Assembly: GCA_004794655.1 (NCBI GenBank)
Contig: SMMW01000576.1
Location: forward strand, 3,175,501-3,239,500
DNA from: Marisa cornuarietis
Lineage: Eukaryota; Mollusca; Gastropoda; Architaenioglossa; Ampullariidae
DNA length: 64,000 nt
Direction: 5' to 3'
Shown here: positions 12,193 to 24,600 of the stretch, in pieces
Position numbering within the stretch: the stretch's first letter is position 1
Layout of the letters: every line of letters begins with the position of its first letter
Made by a program: the position numbers and the translations under genes
Notes under the pieces: model-generated
The model's input: the letters and a program-made list of their open reading frames with translations, nothing else
What the model was told of the DNA's origin: nothing
The model's database searches: none

Positions 12193-12490
12193 TCTAAACA
12201 AGACTACTTGTTGAAAAAGAATGATTCGAAAGAGCACAGGCATATCCCAGAAATACAGGTTGTTGTTGTTGTTTACTCCGTGCTTGTGCTGCACTTGTTC
12301 CCCCCACGCCACTATTCCACAAAGCTTGAAGTGTGTTTTCTGTCGGGTTAAACTTCGTTTGCGGGGAACATCGCAGAGCGTATCTTCTTGATTCTTTTTT
12401 AAGCTCAGAGCTCGCCATCTATTGTGCCCCAATCTTAGTCTCTTCAAGCTTCTTCAGTTGATGCACATATTCAAGACAAGCTCGCACCAC

Positions 12491-12531
12491 TACTACTACT
12501 ACTACTACTAATAATAATAATAATAATATCA
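12491..12531. repeat. Compound ACT/AAT microsatellite
   Basis: ACT trinucleotides running into AAT trinucleotides just upstream of gene 1 exon 1. An ATC run (12,874-12,896) lies inside intron 1. Confidence 0.95.
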
Positions 12532-12586
12532 GTTGATGCAACGGGATCAACATATTTGTGTACATATTTTATTTATTTCCCCGTAG

Positions 12587-12696
12587 CGGCGAAATGAGAC
12601 GGGCTTTGAAATAATCAGCAATGTCCACAGGACTCTACACAGCTTTTATTGTCGGCACTCTGACAGTCGTAGGATGGTGTACAGCGCAGGAGCACG
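12587..12696 (+). CDS. Gene 1 exon 1: 5'UTR end and signal peptide
   Basis: ATG at 12,621 opens 25 codons, MSTGLYTAFIVGTLTVVGWC then TAQEH: a short start, a hydrophobic core and a small-residue cleavage region (CTA-Q). The donor GTGAGC at 12,697 leaves phase 1, which fits the next exon (G+GC). A pyrimidine-rich tract ending TAG at 12,584-12,586 looks like an acceptor, so a 5'UTR intron probably precedes the ATG by about 34 nt, as in gene 2. The upstream exon and promoter were not found. Confidence 0.8.
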
Positions 12697-15600
12697 GTGA
12701 GCTGTCTATCATAATGACCTCTCTGTTACAAAGCTTTTGAGTAGGTTTTAAAAATACACGCATACGCAAGAAATGAAAGGGACCGCAAAATACTTTTATG
12801 TAATTAGGCTTTAGTTTTTTCTTTGATATAATGTTAACAATTCATGTTTACAAACATTATTTCAGTATTTAATCATCATCATCATCATCATCATCTCTTG
12901 TATAAGGTGAAAAATAGTATTTTACAAAGGGATCACCTACCTAAACTTCTCAGCCCACTTTCTGTAACACAACATAGCCCAGCACGAAACAAACCCGGGA
13001 GGAACTATAAAAAGGAAGATTGGACAACATTCAGGAACTATTTATTAGACCATGCAGGCTATACCAGGATGCAAAGCATGGTCTTGGCAACAACATCAAC
13101 ACAGACACTACAGGTCTAACAGAATCCTTTTTGAAAGCAGTAACTAGCAGTATCCCCAGAGGAATAAGGCGAGACTATAAGCCCTTCTGGAACATTACAT
13201 CACAGTCAGCTAGCGACAGCTAAGGACAGCTCGGAGAAAGAGCGAGAACACACGGCCAGGAAATGTTTCGACGAGAAAAAGTTGAAACAGATACAGTCCT
13301 CATGGCGAGAGAAAACATCCTTCTTGAATATAGAAAAAGACATCGCCAAGCTGACGAAGAAGTTGAATGAGGAATGTAAGACAACTAGTAAAAGCACTGT
13401 TGTCACAGAATAACACACATCTACACTGGGAAAATGGCAGCCAACATTCTGGTGGAATGTTTTAGAGAGGACAAGTGATATTACACGGGAGAGAGCAGCA
13501 GAAACTAAAACCCAGATAAGGCAGGAAAGCTATACCAAGCACTACAACGACCATGACCTTCTCAATTCAGGAGATGAACAACGCTAAAAAAAATAGAAAG
13601 TCGCTAGGGAAAGATGGTATTACAAACGAAATGATCAAGAACCTTAGCAACCTTGCCTAACAGAAACTTCTTGACATCTCTAACCAGTCCTGGACAACCG
13701 AATAGCTACCCCCTGCATGAAAGGAAGCGATCCTGGTTCCCATCTTAATAAGGATGCAAGAGCAAGAGGAGCTACCGACCCTAGTGGTCGTCTTCATTGA
13801 TGATATTGTTGACGAGGTCACATGCTATATCTATAGACTCTGATCTGACGACCTGGCAGCCTTGAATGATATAAGCACATACTGTCAAGCCTATAGAATG
13901 CAGTTCTGAACAGCAGCTGGTCAGATAAATGACTCGTGATCATTAACAGAACCAAAAAAGCCACATATTTCCCTCTCTTCCAGCCAAGAAAAGTAGAGCC
14001 TAAAGATGTGAAACGAAGAAATCCATCAGTAAAATACACCCCAGGTTATCTTTGAGTAAACGCGACAGAACACTCACCTAGATATCACACCTCACCGCTA
14101 TGGAGAAAAGGGCTGAAAAAGATCAACATCATGAAAAGGCTGGCTGGAACCCTGTGAGGCGCAAATAGCAGAACCTTGAGGCAACTGTGCACTAGACCAC
14201 ACCTGGATTAGGCATCCTCATCATGGACCGCTGTTACTGAGATCAACATAGCTAGGCTGTACAGAGTGCAGAATGTCTTCTGCATCATTGCTGGAGGGCT
14301 ATAACCCCAATAACTGCATTGGAGAAAACAACAGGACTCAATGTTCTGGAGTAAAGATGAGAAGAAAAGGTGCTTTGACACAGCGAAAAGCTAAAAAGAC
14401 TACCTCAACACCCACTCAATGCAAAAATGCAGGAGCAGACTAAGAACAGACTGAACTGCAGACCATCAACCATGTGACTAATTCTCGCCAGCATACCGAT
14501 GTCCTTCCCAATAAGCCACTCAGCAATAAACTATTTAAAAGCTATGATGAATAGACTTTTGCAGAGCTTAACATTATCTCATGACATAAGACGTGCCTGG
14601 AATCACCACCAAACAAAACTACTTAAAGGTTGAACTAAGAACATAGACTCTAGGGAGGTCGAAAAACCTAAACCCGGCTGACATTTGGACCCACGTGTAC
14701 ACAGACGGCTCAGTCAAGTGAACAGCAAAGAACGCGGGAGTAAGGGTAGGGAAAAAAGAATCTTCCTTAGCTTCTTAGATGGCAGACACCTCAGCAAATC
14801 CTTACCAACCGGACTGCACTCGACCAATTTCACAGCACCAGCCAGTGTTTTCTTAGAACCAGCCAGCTCCCATCTCCACTGAAGTCTTGCCCCGAACATA
14901 GAGATCCCGGCCGATAGCAGAGCACTTCTTCAGATCCTCCAAGGCAGCAGCAACACCAGACAGCTAGGACAGGACATCAGAAGGGAGCTGACCACCCAGC
15001 TCCAGAGCAGCCCTGACTCTGCAGTGGATACCTTTCCACTGGGGTGTACATGGGAAGAAGGCGACAGACAGGCTGTCCAAAGAGAGCAAAAATCTTCAAC
15101 AGAGTACACACTCATATGCCAAAGCAAAATCTTTCCCTTTGCCTGGAGAGAATGATTCAAACTGGGAGATGATGCAGATAACCTTCTACAGACTACAAAT
15201 AGCTCACTGTCGACTCCTGGCATACCTCCACAAGCTGGGGATGTCCTACACTAGTGAATGCCCCTGTGATATTGGCACTGAAACCCCACAGCATATGCTG
15301 TAAACATGCCCAGTCTCTGCGAACTACCTGGCCGGAGGCAGTGGAGCTACGGTAGAAACTCTGGGGACCTGCAGACTTGTTGAGGATGACCACAACCTCC
15401 ATTACAGCTCCTGGACTGACAGTGTACTGCATGGCATAAATGGAACGCAGAGAAAGATCTCAAGAGGACTGGACACTGTAGCCTAAACAACCATCCTCAG
15501 AGGACTGGACATTGTAGCCTCAACAACCACATCAAGAAGACTGGTGCTCACACATAGAAGTAGACCAGCTACCACCAAGAGACACAAAATAACCCGTAAA

Positions 15601-18600
15601 TACCACCTCCCCTAAAAGTAAGCTCTTCGACCGTCATAGGTCTAGAGATATCATTCATCGATACAACGCTTGGTCGAAAGAAAAAGAAGACGACTGTAAC
15701 AGCCACTGATCTTGCTCTGCTGTCCTCTCTCTCTCTCTCTCTGGCGTACTCCTCCATCTGTCTTTTTATTGGAATCCGGTGCCATGCATCAGTCATGAGC
15801 GACAAGAGCGTCTTTAGTATTTCGTCTATTAATTTTACAATTACAGGCAGTGTGACTACGGAAAAAGAGATGTACTACGTGGGTGAAAATCTGACAGTCC
15901 ACTGCTTCCTGAACCGGCCGCTGGCCAGCGCCCCCAGCTTTGATTACGGCCCTGACACCATGTCAAGTGATTACGTCAAGGTTGTCAACGAGACTTACCT
16001 TCGGCTGGACAAACAGCTGACCGAAACTGACCCCTCTGAAGCAGTATGCGCTTGTTATGTTGAAGACTTAGTGGGAAGTGTGTACATATATGCTGAATGT
16101 AAGTCAGCGTACATGGTTAGTTGATAATTATCATTACGTATATTCCCCTTACAATTACAAATTGATTATGTATACCTCATTACAAACGTAAATGAAATGA
16201 ACAAAATTTATTAAAATTGAAGGAGAATGAGCCCTGTAATTATCGCTAATATGTGATACAAATGTAACAGGGTAGACGAGGGTAGTTTGCCCAGTCTCAC
16301 CACAAAACTCAATACAACACTGTCGTGGGTATCAGGTGCTTTACTTGCCAGTGCTTAGTTCTGGCTACGGGGCGAAAACATGCACATCACAAAAAAAACT
16401 TCATCCAACTGTTTGGTGGGGCGATGCTCCCACCTCTGCGCTCTCCTTCCAACTCCCCGTCTTCTCTCTTTCCCACCCTCTTATCTCCTTCAGACCCTCA
16501 CACCTCACACTCGACTTTTCTCGAAGCCTGTCCCCCGCATCCCCTGTCCTGTTACTAGGCGCCCCCCTCCCGCTCTGCTTCGGTCGGGTTGCCGTTCGGC
16601 CAGTGGTTTTCCCATGCGACCCCCTCCCGCTCTCTTTCGGTCACAAGATCGGCGACCGACCAGTGTGTGTCGCCTCTCTATCCTTGTGCGTGCGTGTGTT
16701 TGTGTATGTGTGTGAAATGCATGTCCTACCCCATGCTACTATACAAAGTTTGTACTATTAATAGACAACTTTACCTCAAGTTCTGAGGACTCAGCAAATA
16801 ACATTTAACGCCATTAGCGAATCTAAAAATTCGCTGGTTACATGTACAACACTAAACTGAGTGCGAGCTTTTATCATAGCATGACGCTGCCTCGTTTTCC
16901 ATTTAATGATGTCCAGTGCAATTGTTTCGTATAGTCATGATCACTATGGTTAGATATGATAATCCTCTCCCAGAGTGAATGATACATTGGCATGCCTTAC
17001 ACATCGTGAGCCGCGCCTACAGGTCACTCCTGAGCTATGGGATCTTCACCTTCACTCTTTAAACCATCACGTACCTGACCAGCACTTTCATATCTCTGCC
17101 GATGACTTAGGGGATAAATCTACTGACACGATCCATTTACAGCTGTATCCTTTTGGATCTGAACGACGAACATTTGGATAACTTCAATAAATAAAAAAAC
17201 GAATTTCTTAATATAAATGTAGACGTGCAAAATAAACGTGAATATCAGAGATACCATATGTTAAAGTAGTCGTTTTGTTTTATTTTAACAGATCGCCCAC
17301 AGAGTGTGACGAACCTAAGCTATGAATATTGCAATGAAAAAGATTTTTTTGCCTCTTGGAGTCTTGGCGTACATTACAAACTGTCTACCACGGTGATAAC
17401 GGCGGAATACGCGCAGGACAGCAATCAGTAAGTCTTGATGGTACTGACGTGACATTATTTATGTGGTCAGTTAACGACGCCTTTCAGTATGTTAGGATAG
17501 TGGCTTTTATGTAGTCTGCCACCTTTAGTTCTTGCCTATTATAGTACACGGTCATACAGAACCTATTTGTTCACTGAGGGTTTGGACCCACCAGTTACTC
17601 TCACTAGGTTTGATGCCCCCTGCCGAAGTGGTGTGTACCGGAGTGTACCTGCTGCTGCATGCAAATAATTTATTGGAGAAACTGGTGGGAGATGGGGACT
17701 AAATACGAGTTCTGTGCCCTGAGAAGTAGAGAGCGAGGTTGACATGCAGCTCTCTCTCATATAAGCCAAGTTCAGTGCAAGTCATGACCAAAACCTCAGC
17801 GTAACTTCCAAACCCAGTAGCGATAGGCGAGTGGCGAACCAGCAGGTGTAGAAACAATCGAGTTGCTGTCACAAATCTGCATAAACGCGGCTCAGGGCAC
17901 AGGGTCACTATCTACTGGGCCAAAAGCCCGAAACAGCAGTATAGTTCGACAGCCCATAGGTGACTGAACAGCTTAACTCCGTAGGCTAAGGGAGGGGCTA
18001 GAAAAAGTGCCCTAATATGTTGGCTGTGTTTCGCTCAAGGCAACATTATCCCCATAATAGCGTGATACCTCCTAGTGTTGTCATCATGTCTGCTCTGATA
18101 CTTTGGAGCAGATTCAAACATTCCATGCTACCAAGGGTGAGTGCTGTCACCCATTTTGTTTAGATCGCTGTTGAAAGTCGCCATCAACCGCGATATGCAG
18201 AACAGGATGCAGAAAACAATGTTTAAGCGGCTGACAGATACTGGCAAAGGTTATACCTTCTGGAAGGGCAGCATCAGAGACAAACATACAGAAACTCTCC
18301 AAGTCTTAACGACCTCCTCATTACCTTGCAACAAACTGTTCATGACGCTCCAACTACCACTGTGGAGCAAAAGGTCGATCAAACTGGTCAGTGCCTATAT
18401 GCTCCAACAATGACCAACTCAAATGGCACGAAGGACAAGTTTTAGGAAGAAGTCGACACACTTATTTCAACAGTCCCACAATTCGAGAAGCTTGTCATCC
18501 TCGGGGGTTTCAATGGTCGAGAGGAAAGAGTGTACGTGAGCCTTTCACATGATCCTTATTCATGATTTATAAGTTTCCCATTACACGAAATTTTGTACCT

Positions 18601-21600
18601 TCTCTCAAGCTGGCCTCCTCATTACTTGATCGAATTTAGCGGAAAATTTGTCGTTTAACAATCCATCGATATTTCAAAATTCTTCAGTGTTACGAATTAA
18701 ATGTTGTAGCGGTCTGTGTGGGGTGTCGCTTGGCGCCGCCAGCGCTTTGATGAGGTACATGAGCCCGATTGACCTGCCGGTGGGCCGCGCGACCGAGCGC
18801 GTCGAGATCATTCTAGCGGGTGCGTGAGCGAGTATGACTGACGCAAGCAATGATGCCTGGAATGTTCGGTGCGAGAGTGCGCATGCGTGACGAGTAGATA
18901 ATAATAATAATAGTGAAGATTTTTATAGCGCATATTCACACTCATAGAGAGCATACTCTTAGCGTTTAAAACGGGGAAGAGACGTGGACTAAGTAGATAC
19001 AGAACAAAGGAGACGAAAGAAAACGACAGTACTGACGACGAAACAGAAAACAAAAGGCATCAAGTAACAGGAACAGAGAAATACAGTGATTCTGCCGAGA
19101 AAGATGGGTAAAGTAGCAAGAGGGAAGGGGGGGGGGTAAGAAGGACTAGCATTGTGTGGACTTACGTGTTAGGAGTAATGCTCAAGGAAGAGATGTGTTT
19201 TCAGTGCAGATTTGAAGGATTCAATTGTAGGTAGGTGGCGGATATGGAAAGGAAAAGAGTTCCATTGTTTTGCAGCACAGTAGCCAAAAGTCCTGTGACC
19301 ATATGTTGTTGTTCTGGTGACAGGAACAGTTAGAATACGGTCGTCAGACGAAGAGCGTAGTTGTCTGGCCGGAGAGTAAGGGATGAGAAGTTCAGAGAAA
19401 TAGTCAGGACAGGAGCCTGCAAAGAAATTAAAACACAGCACAGACAGTTTGTACTGAATGCGAGAACGGATGGGTAGCCAGTGTAGAAAACGAAGGAGAG
19501 GAGTGACATGGTCCCGTTTCCTTGCTCTAAGTACCAGACGTGCAGCGGAGTTCTGTACTCTCTTGAGTCTCTGAATGAGGGATGAGGGGCAGCCTGCCAG
19601 CAAGGAGTTGCAGTAGTCAAGTCGAGAAAGAACAAACGCACAGACAAGAGTGTTGTTAGCGCGTGTAGAGAGAAAATGACGGATGGCACTGATCTTACGG
19701 AGCTCATAATAGGCAGACTGACAGACAGCTGTAACATGTTTATCAAGGGTCATGTCTGCGGTGACAATAAATCCCAGATTCCTAACTGATGACGTGAAGG
19801 TGATGTTGCTGTCGCCCACCTTGATGTAATTGATGCTGGATTTTTCCAGTGTTTTTTGTGTTTTGTAATTTGTATATAAGCGGGAGGAAATTAGGGACTA
19901 GTAGAGAATCAGAGCCAAGTAGAGATTTTCGCGGGCGGGCGTCTGTAGTTACAGAATACTTTCTCTAGCTAGAGAGAGAAAATAGAGAAAATTCCCTTCT
20001 TGGCCCCCTATACTGAGTAGGAGTCGCTGTTAGGATAGTCTTCAGCGAGTGCTGTTGTGAATTGTGTTGCCGGCGTGTGTTGTCGATTTGCCAGTGTGAA
20101 AAGTGCTGTACAAATCTGTAAATAAAGCGTTTAGTTGAAATCTCGTGACTGCAAAGACTCTGTTTCTTGGAGAGCCTGGCACCGCAGATTAAGGACCCAT
20201 AAACGAGCCATTGACGACGACAAAGGCACTTGGGACTTATGCTTCGTCGCTCAGTTTAATTACGGACATCAACATCCTATAATTCTCTCCGTAACATTTA
20301 GATAGGCCAGATATATCAAGATTTGCAGTTAGATCATATCCATTTAGTAAATCCAATCATACATTCATGTACAGGGCATTTGTTGAGGTCTGGCTCGCTC
20401 TGTCTTTCTCAACGTTTGGTATAAATACATACACTTAGAACATGTAAACAAATGGTTTGGGTCAAATGGTTTGCAGTGGACCATGGATGAAATGCGACTT
20501 ACAGCAGAACGGCACAGTTTGTGTAGCGAGAAGCCTGAGTGGATGGACTCAGCTGTCATTGCGTGTAGCTGTCACTAACGTACGTCGGAATGACACAGCC
20601 GTCACACTGTTTGATCGCCTCGCACTCGTTAGTGACGGTGAGTATTGTAATTAGAATAATAATAATTGGTTGTGAAAGTGTTAAACGAATAGTGGGGTGA
20701 AAATTGGTCTTAATGAAAGGGTAAAGCTCAGTGCAAGTTATAATTTCCCAACTCTGACGAAATTCCCCACTCCCTTCAAAATGGAAACGTCACGATGATA
20801 GTCCTAATTAACTATATCGGATTCCATTCTCGATGGTATCTATTGTACATCTTATGCACATGTATAAAGAAAACTTAGTACAGTATATATAGGGAGAATA
20901 CCACTGCTGAATGAACACGAACCCCCCTCCCCAAACTGAGGGAGTGAAATATTATAATAGTGCAGCCAGTATTTTGAAACAACAAAGTGAACAAACCTAG
21001 CTAGTAAACGGCTGTCTGGCAAACACAGTCGCTATTTGTGGTCCGGGTTTTCATTTGACGCGTGTGTGGCGTATGTCAAATCGACTGTGATAGTCAGATT
21101 AGGCTGTCGTTCATGTAGCGGTCTAGGATTAGTTTCTTTCCATTGCCACCTTAAACAAAGAAAATGATTAATGGTTAATAGAATTGGCCTTTCTCCAAGT
21201 GAAGTGTGTACGTAAGGTCGACTTATTAGGCAGAATTAAAGGACTGTAATGGATCGTTGGGAACACATGGCCACATCAGAATACGTGTCATAGAAAGTGG
21301 ACTCTTGACGGAGTCGTGTATCAAAATCCACCCCCATTCTCCCCGACAGATAAATAACTCGATCGTGACAAACTGACAAAATACGTCCGATGGTCCGAAC
21401 CGACTGTCTCAAATTGCTCCATTTGGACGAACGTGGCATCATTGGAGGCAGGACCCTCGCTTGGTTGAATGGTTTCCTTGGTGGGAAATTATCTTCATGT
21501 GTCACGGACGGAGGGGAGAAGGGGTTAAAGATGGCGAGACTATAGAGACTCGATCGGTATACTGGTTTGTCCCAGATCAAGCAGCGTGGAAAGAGAATGT

Positions 21601-24600
21601 CGGTCGAATATCATAATTATCTTTTACGTTGACAGCGCAAATGACAGGAGTGACAACAGAGAAGCCTCTCTACTATGTTGGGGAAAACATGTCAGTCCAC
21701 TGCTTCCTGGACCAGGCGGGCGCCAGCGCCGCCAGCTTCCGTTACGGGTCGGACACCGTGTCACGTGACTACGTCACGGTTGTCAACGAGACTTACCTCC
21801 GGCTGGACAAACAAGTGACGGCAATGGACCCCTTCAAAGCACCTTGCATTTGCGTCGATGGGGATAAAAAGACTGTGGGATCAGCATATATTCTGACCGA
21901 GTGTAAGTCGACCTGGGATCAAATTTTAAAAATGCCCCTTTGTGCATCTCGCATCATTTTAAGGGAAGGATAACATTATTCTGGAGACGATAATGATTTT
22001 GATGAGGGTGATGATGATGATGATGACAGAATGGTTGCAGGGATATGTGTTCCAGAACTTTGTATTTGGTTTGTTTGAAGTTGACTATGTTGTAAAGTAG
22101 GACAACACGTGATTCACTAAAGTGTTTTTATGGTTTTTTTTTAACGGATTTGACAGAATTTGGGGGAATGTTTTAGTTTTATCAAAATTCAATACTCATT
22201 CTAATGCAGATGGTATATACTAACTGTACTGTAACTATCATAGATAAGTGTGACGATATTTTTGACTAACTTAATTCGTTGTGCTCATTTTCTATAGATC
22301 GTCCACAGAATGTGACAGATTTGAAGTTTGAATATTATGATCAAGAGATTTTCCGTGCCTTTTGGAAAATTGATGTAAATTACAAGTCCGGAACTCCAAC
22401 CCTAAATACATCCATCACTGTCATAAAAGCAGAATATACTGGAAACATCACTCAGTAAGTTGTGATAATACATCAAGGCTCTGTGTCTATAATATTTAAA
22501 TCATGGACTGTTTGAATTGGGAGGAATTTCTTGGGCACTCCATCTCTTGATGGAATGGCTTTAAGGGTCATCTTAAAGCACTAATTTTTCTTCAGATGGC
22601 TGAGTTAAGGTTAGTTGAAGATACTTTTTCCCCCAAGTCTGAGTGATTAGTACTCAGTCTATTCCCAAAACAGAAACCTACCAAGATCACTACATCACAA
22701 CCTGTACTGGCTGTACAGATGCATTTAAATTGTGAAAGTAGTCAGTAATTGTGATAGCTGAAACAATTGTAACATCATTATTTTAGGGAGTTACTAACTT
22801 GGGAAAAAAATGTGTAACCTGTAAGTGATAGATCTGTTAATAATTAACTCCAGCTGTATGAGTTGACCTACAGTAACTACAGGTTATAGGCTTGATGAGA
22901 TTTTCAAGTCCAGAACATATGCTTTCTATGCAGTTCTCTCGTCCAGTTATAAAAATATAGTGTAGAATTATAGGCAGCCAAATGAAAATAACTTTTAATT
23001 CAGTAATCAATTATAAATTAACAACAGATGTACTGTTTCTAGCTTAATGAGTAATAAATGACTGTCTGGATTAAATGCAGTGGACCATGGGATGCTTGCA
23101 AATTATCTAAAGACAGCTTAGGCTGTACAACGGGAGACAAAGGTGCATGGGCACGCCTATCTTTGCGTGTAACTGTTACCAATATCAAGCGGAATGACAG
23201 TGCCATTGCACTGTTTTATGACCTCAACCTTGATGTTAATGGTGAGTAGCTTCATATACAGGAATTAATTGATATAATAATAAATAAATTAAAAAGAATC
23301 TGTCATTCACCAAGTGCATCGATAGTCAATAATATTTTTCAGTTGATGAAAGATATCAGTTGAATGAAAAGGCAGTGGTCAACATGTAGGATCTAAAATG
23401 TAGCTATCAAACTCCACCCGGATGTCATTATCTTTTGTTACAAAGTTCTGCACTGCCTTTACAATCCTTCAAACTGTTATACAACCCTAAATGCTGCTCC
23501 TAGATAATATATTTGAAGTTCTTCAAACTTTGTGCAAGAACACTAACTTGTAAATACATTTTACTCTTTTTTGCATTATTTTATCATAGATAAATATACA
23601 TAATCCTAAAAGGCAGAGTACCTCTGGCTGTGTATGTATGTGTGGGCAGATGTGTGATTGTATGTGCTTGTATATTTGCTTGAGCACTATGCAAATCTAA
23701 ACTATTGCCTTATCCAAATCAAATTTTTGCAGGAGTACTCCTTTTGACAGTGGGAATATTCTTCACTATTTTAGTTTCTGTATTTCATTCTAAAGCAAAA
23801 TGAATTGAACAAAATGAAATTTTCTGATTTTGAGAAATGGTAAGTTTTTTGCTTTTTTTTTTTTTTTTCTTTTTGATCCCCATAAATAATGGAGGCAGGC
23901 TTTTAACTGCTTAATTATAGTTGAAATGGGGCACATTTTAATAAAAGATAACAAACATAAGCTGCATTCGATATCAGACAGTATTTGTGCAAAACTGAAG
24001 AGCTTTTCTTCATACTTGCTATGAATAAAATGCTGCAGCACTATAAATTTCATGGTAAAAATAACTTTTAACAGGATCTGAGCAAAAGAAACAAGCTAAA
24101 TGAGGACACGGAATGCCCCCAAAATGACAGATGAAATGATCATTGATGTGACTGCAACAGGCATTGGAAATCATCACATAAACTGAGCCTCCCTTCATAG
24201 AAGTCATTAACAATCCTAGGCAGCATGTGTTGAAAATATAACTTCCTGAGATAGGAAACCTCTCTGGACACATAGCCAGCATCAAATATTATATCAAAAG
24301 CATGTTCCTTAGGGGTCCACACAAACAGCCTTTATGTATACCACTACAAAACATTGTGAGCTGCATTTGGTAGTAATAGCCTCTTTCCCTTGTCTTTTAC
24401 AGCTCAGGTTTTCCATTATTGATTTTAAAATCCGTGGATTTTCTGGTAAAAAAAATTGTTCAAGTGATGTCTATGATTTACTGATGTCAGGGCATTTAAC
24501 TTCTATAATTTCAGAATCATTTAAAATACCATCAGGGCTTGCAGAAAGACAAGGGCATACGTCACTCAATATCATTCCTGATTTCTTTACATACCCTATG

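Noticed and set aside
21648..21973. Cassette B as the start of an independent gene (ATG within exon 5)
   Set aside because: No signal peptide precedes it, an acceptor and phase 1 fit exon 4, and the ATG falls inside the aligned domain region.
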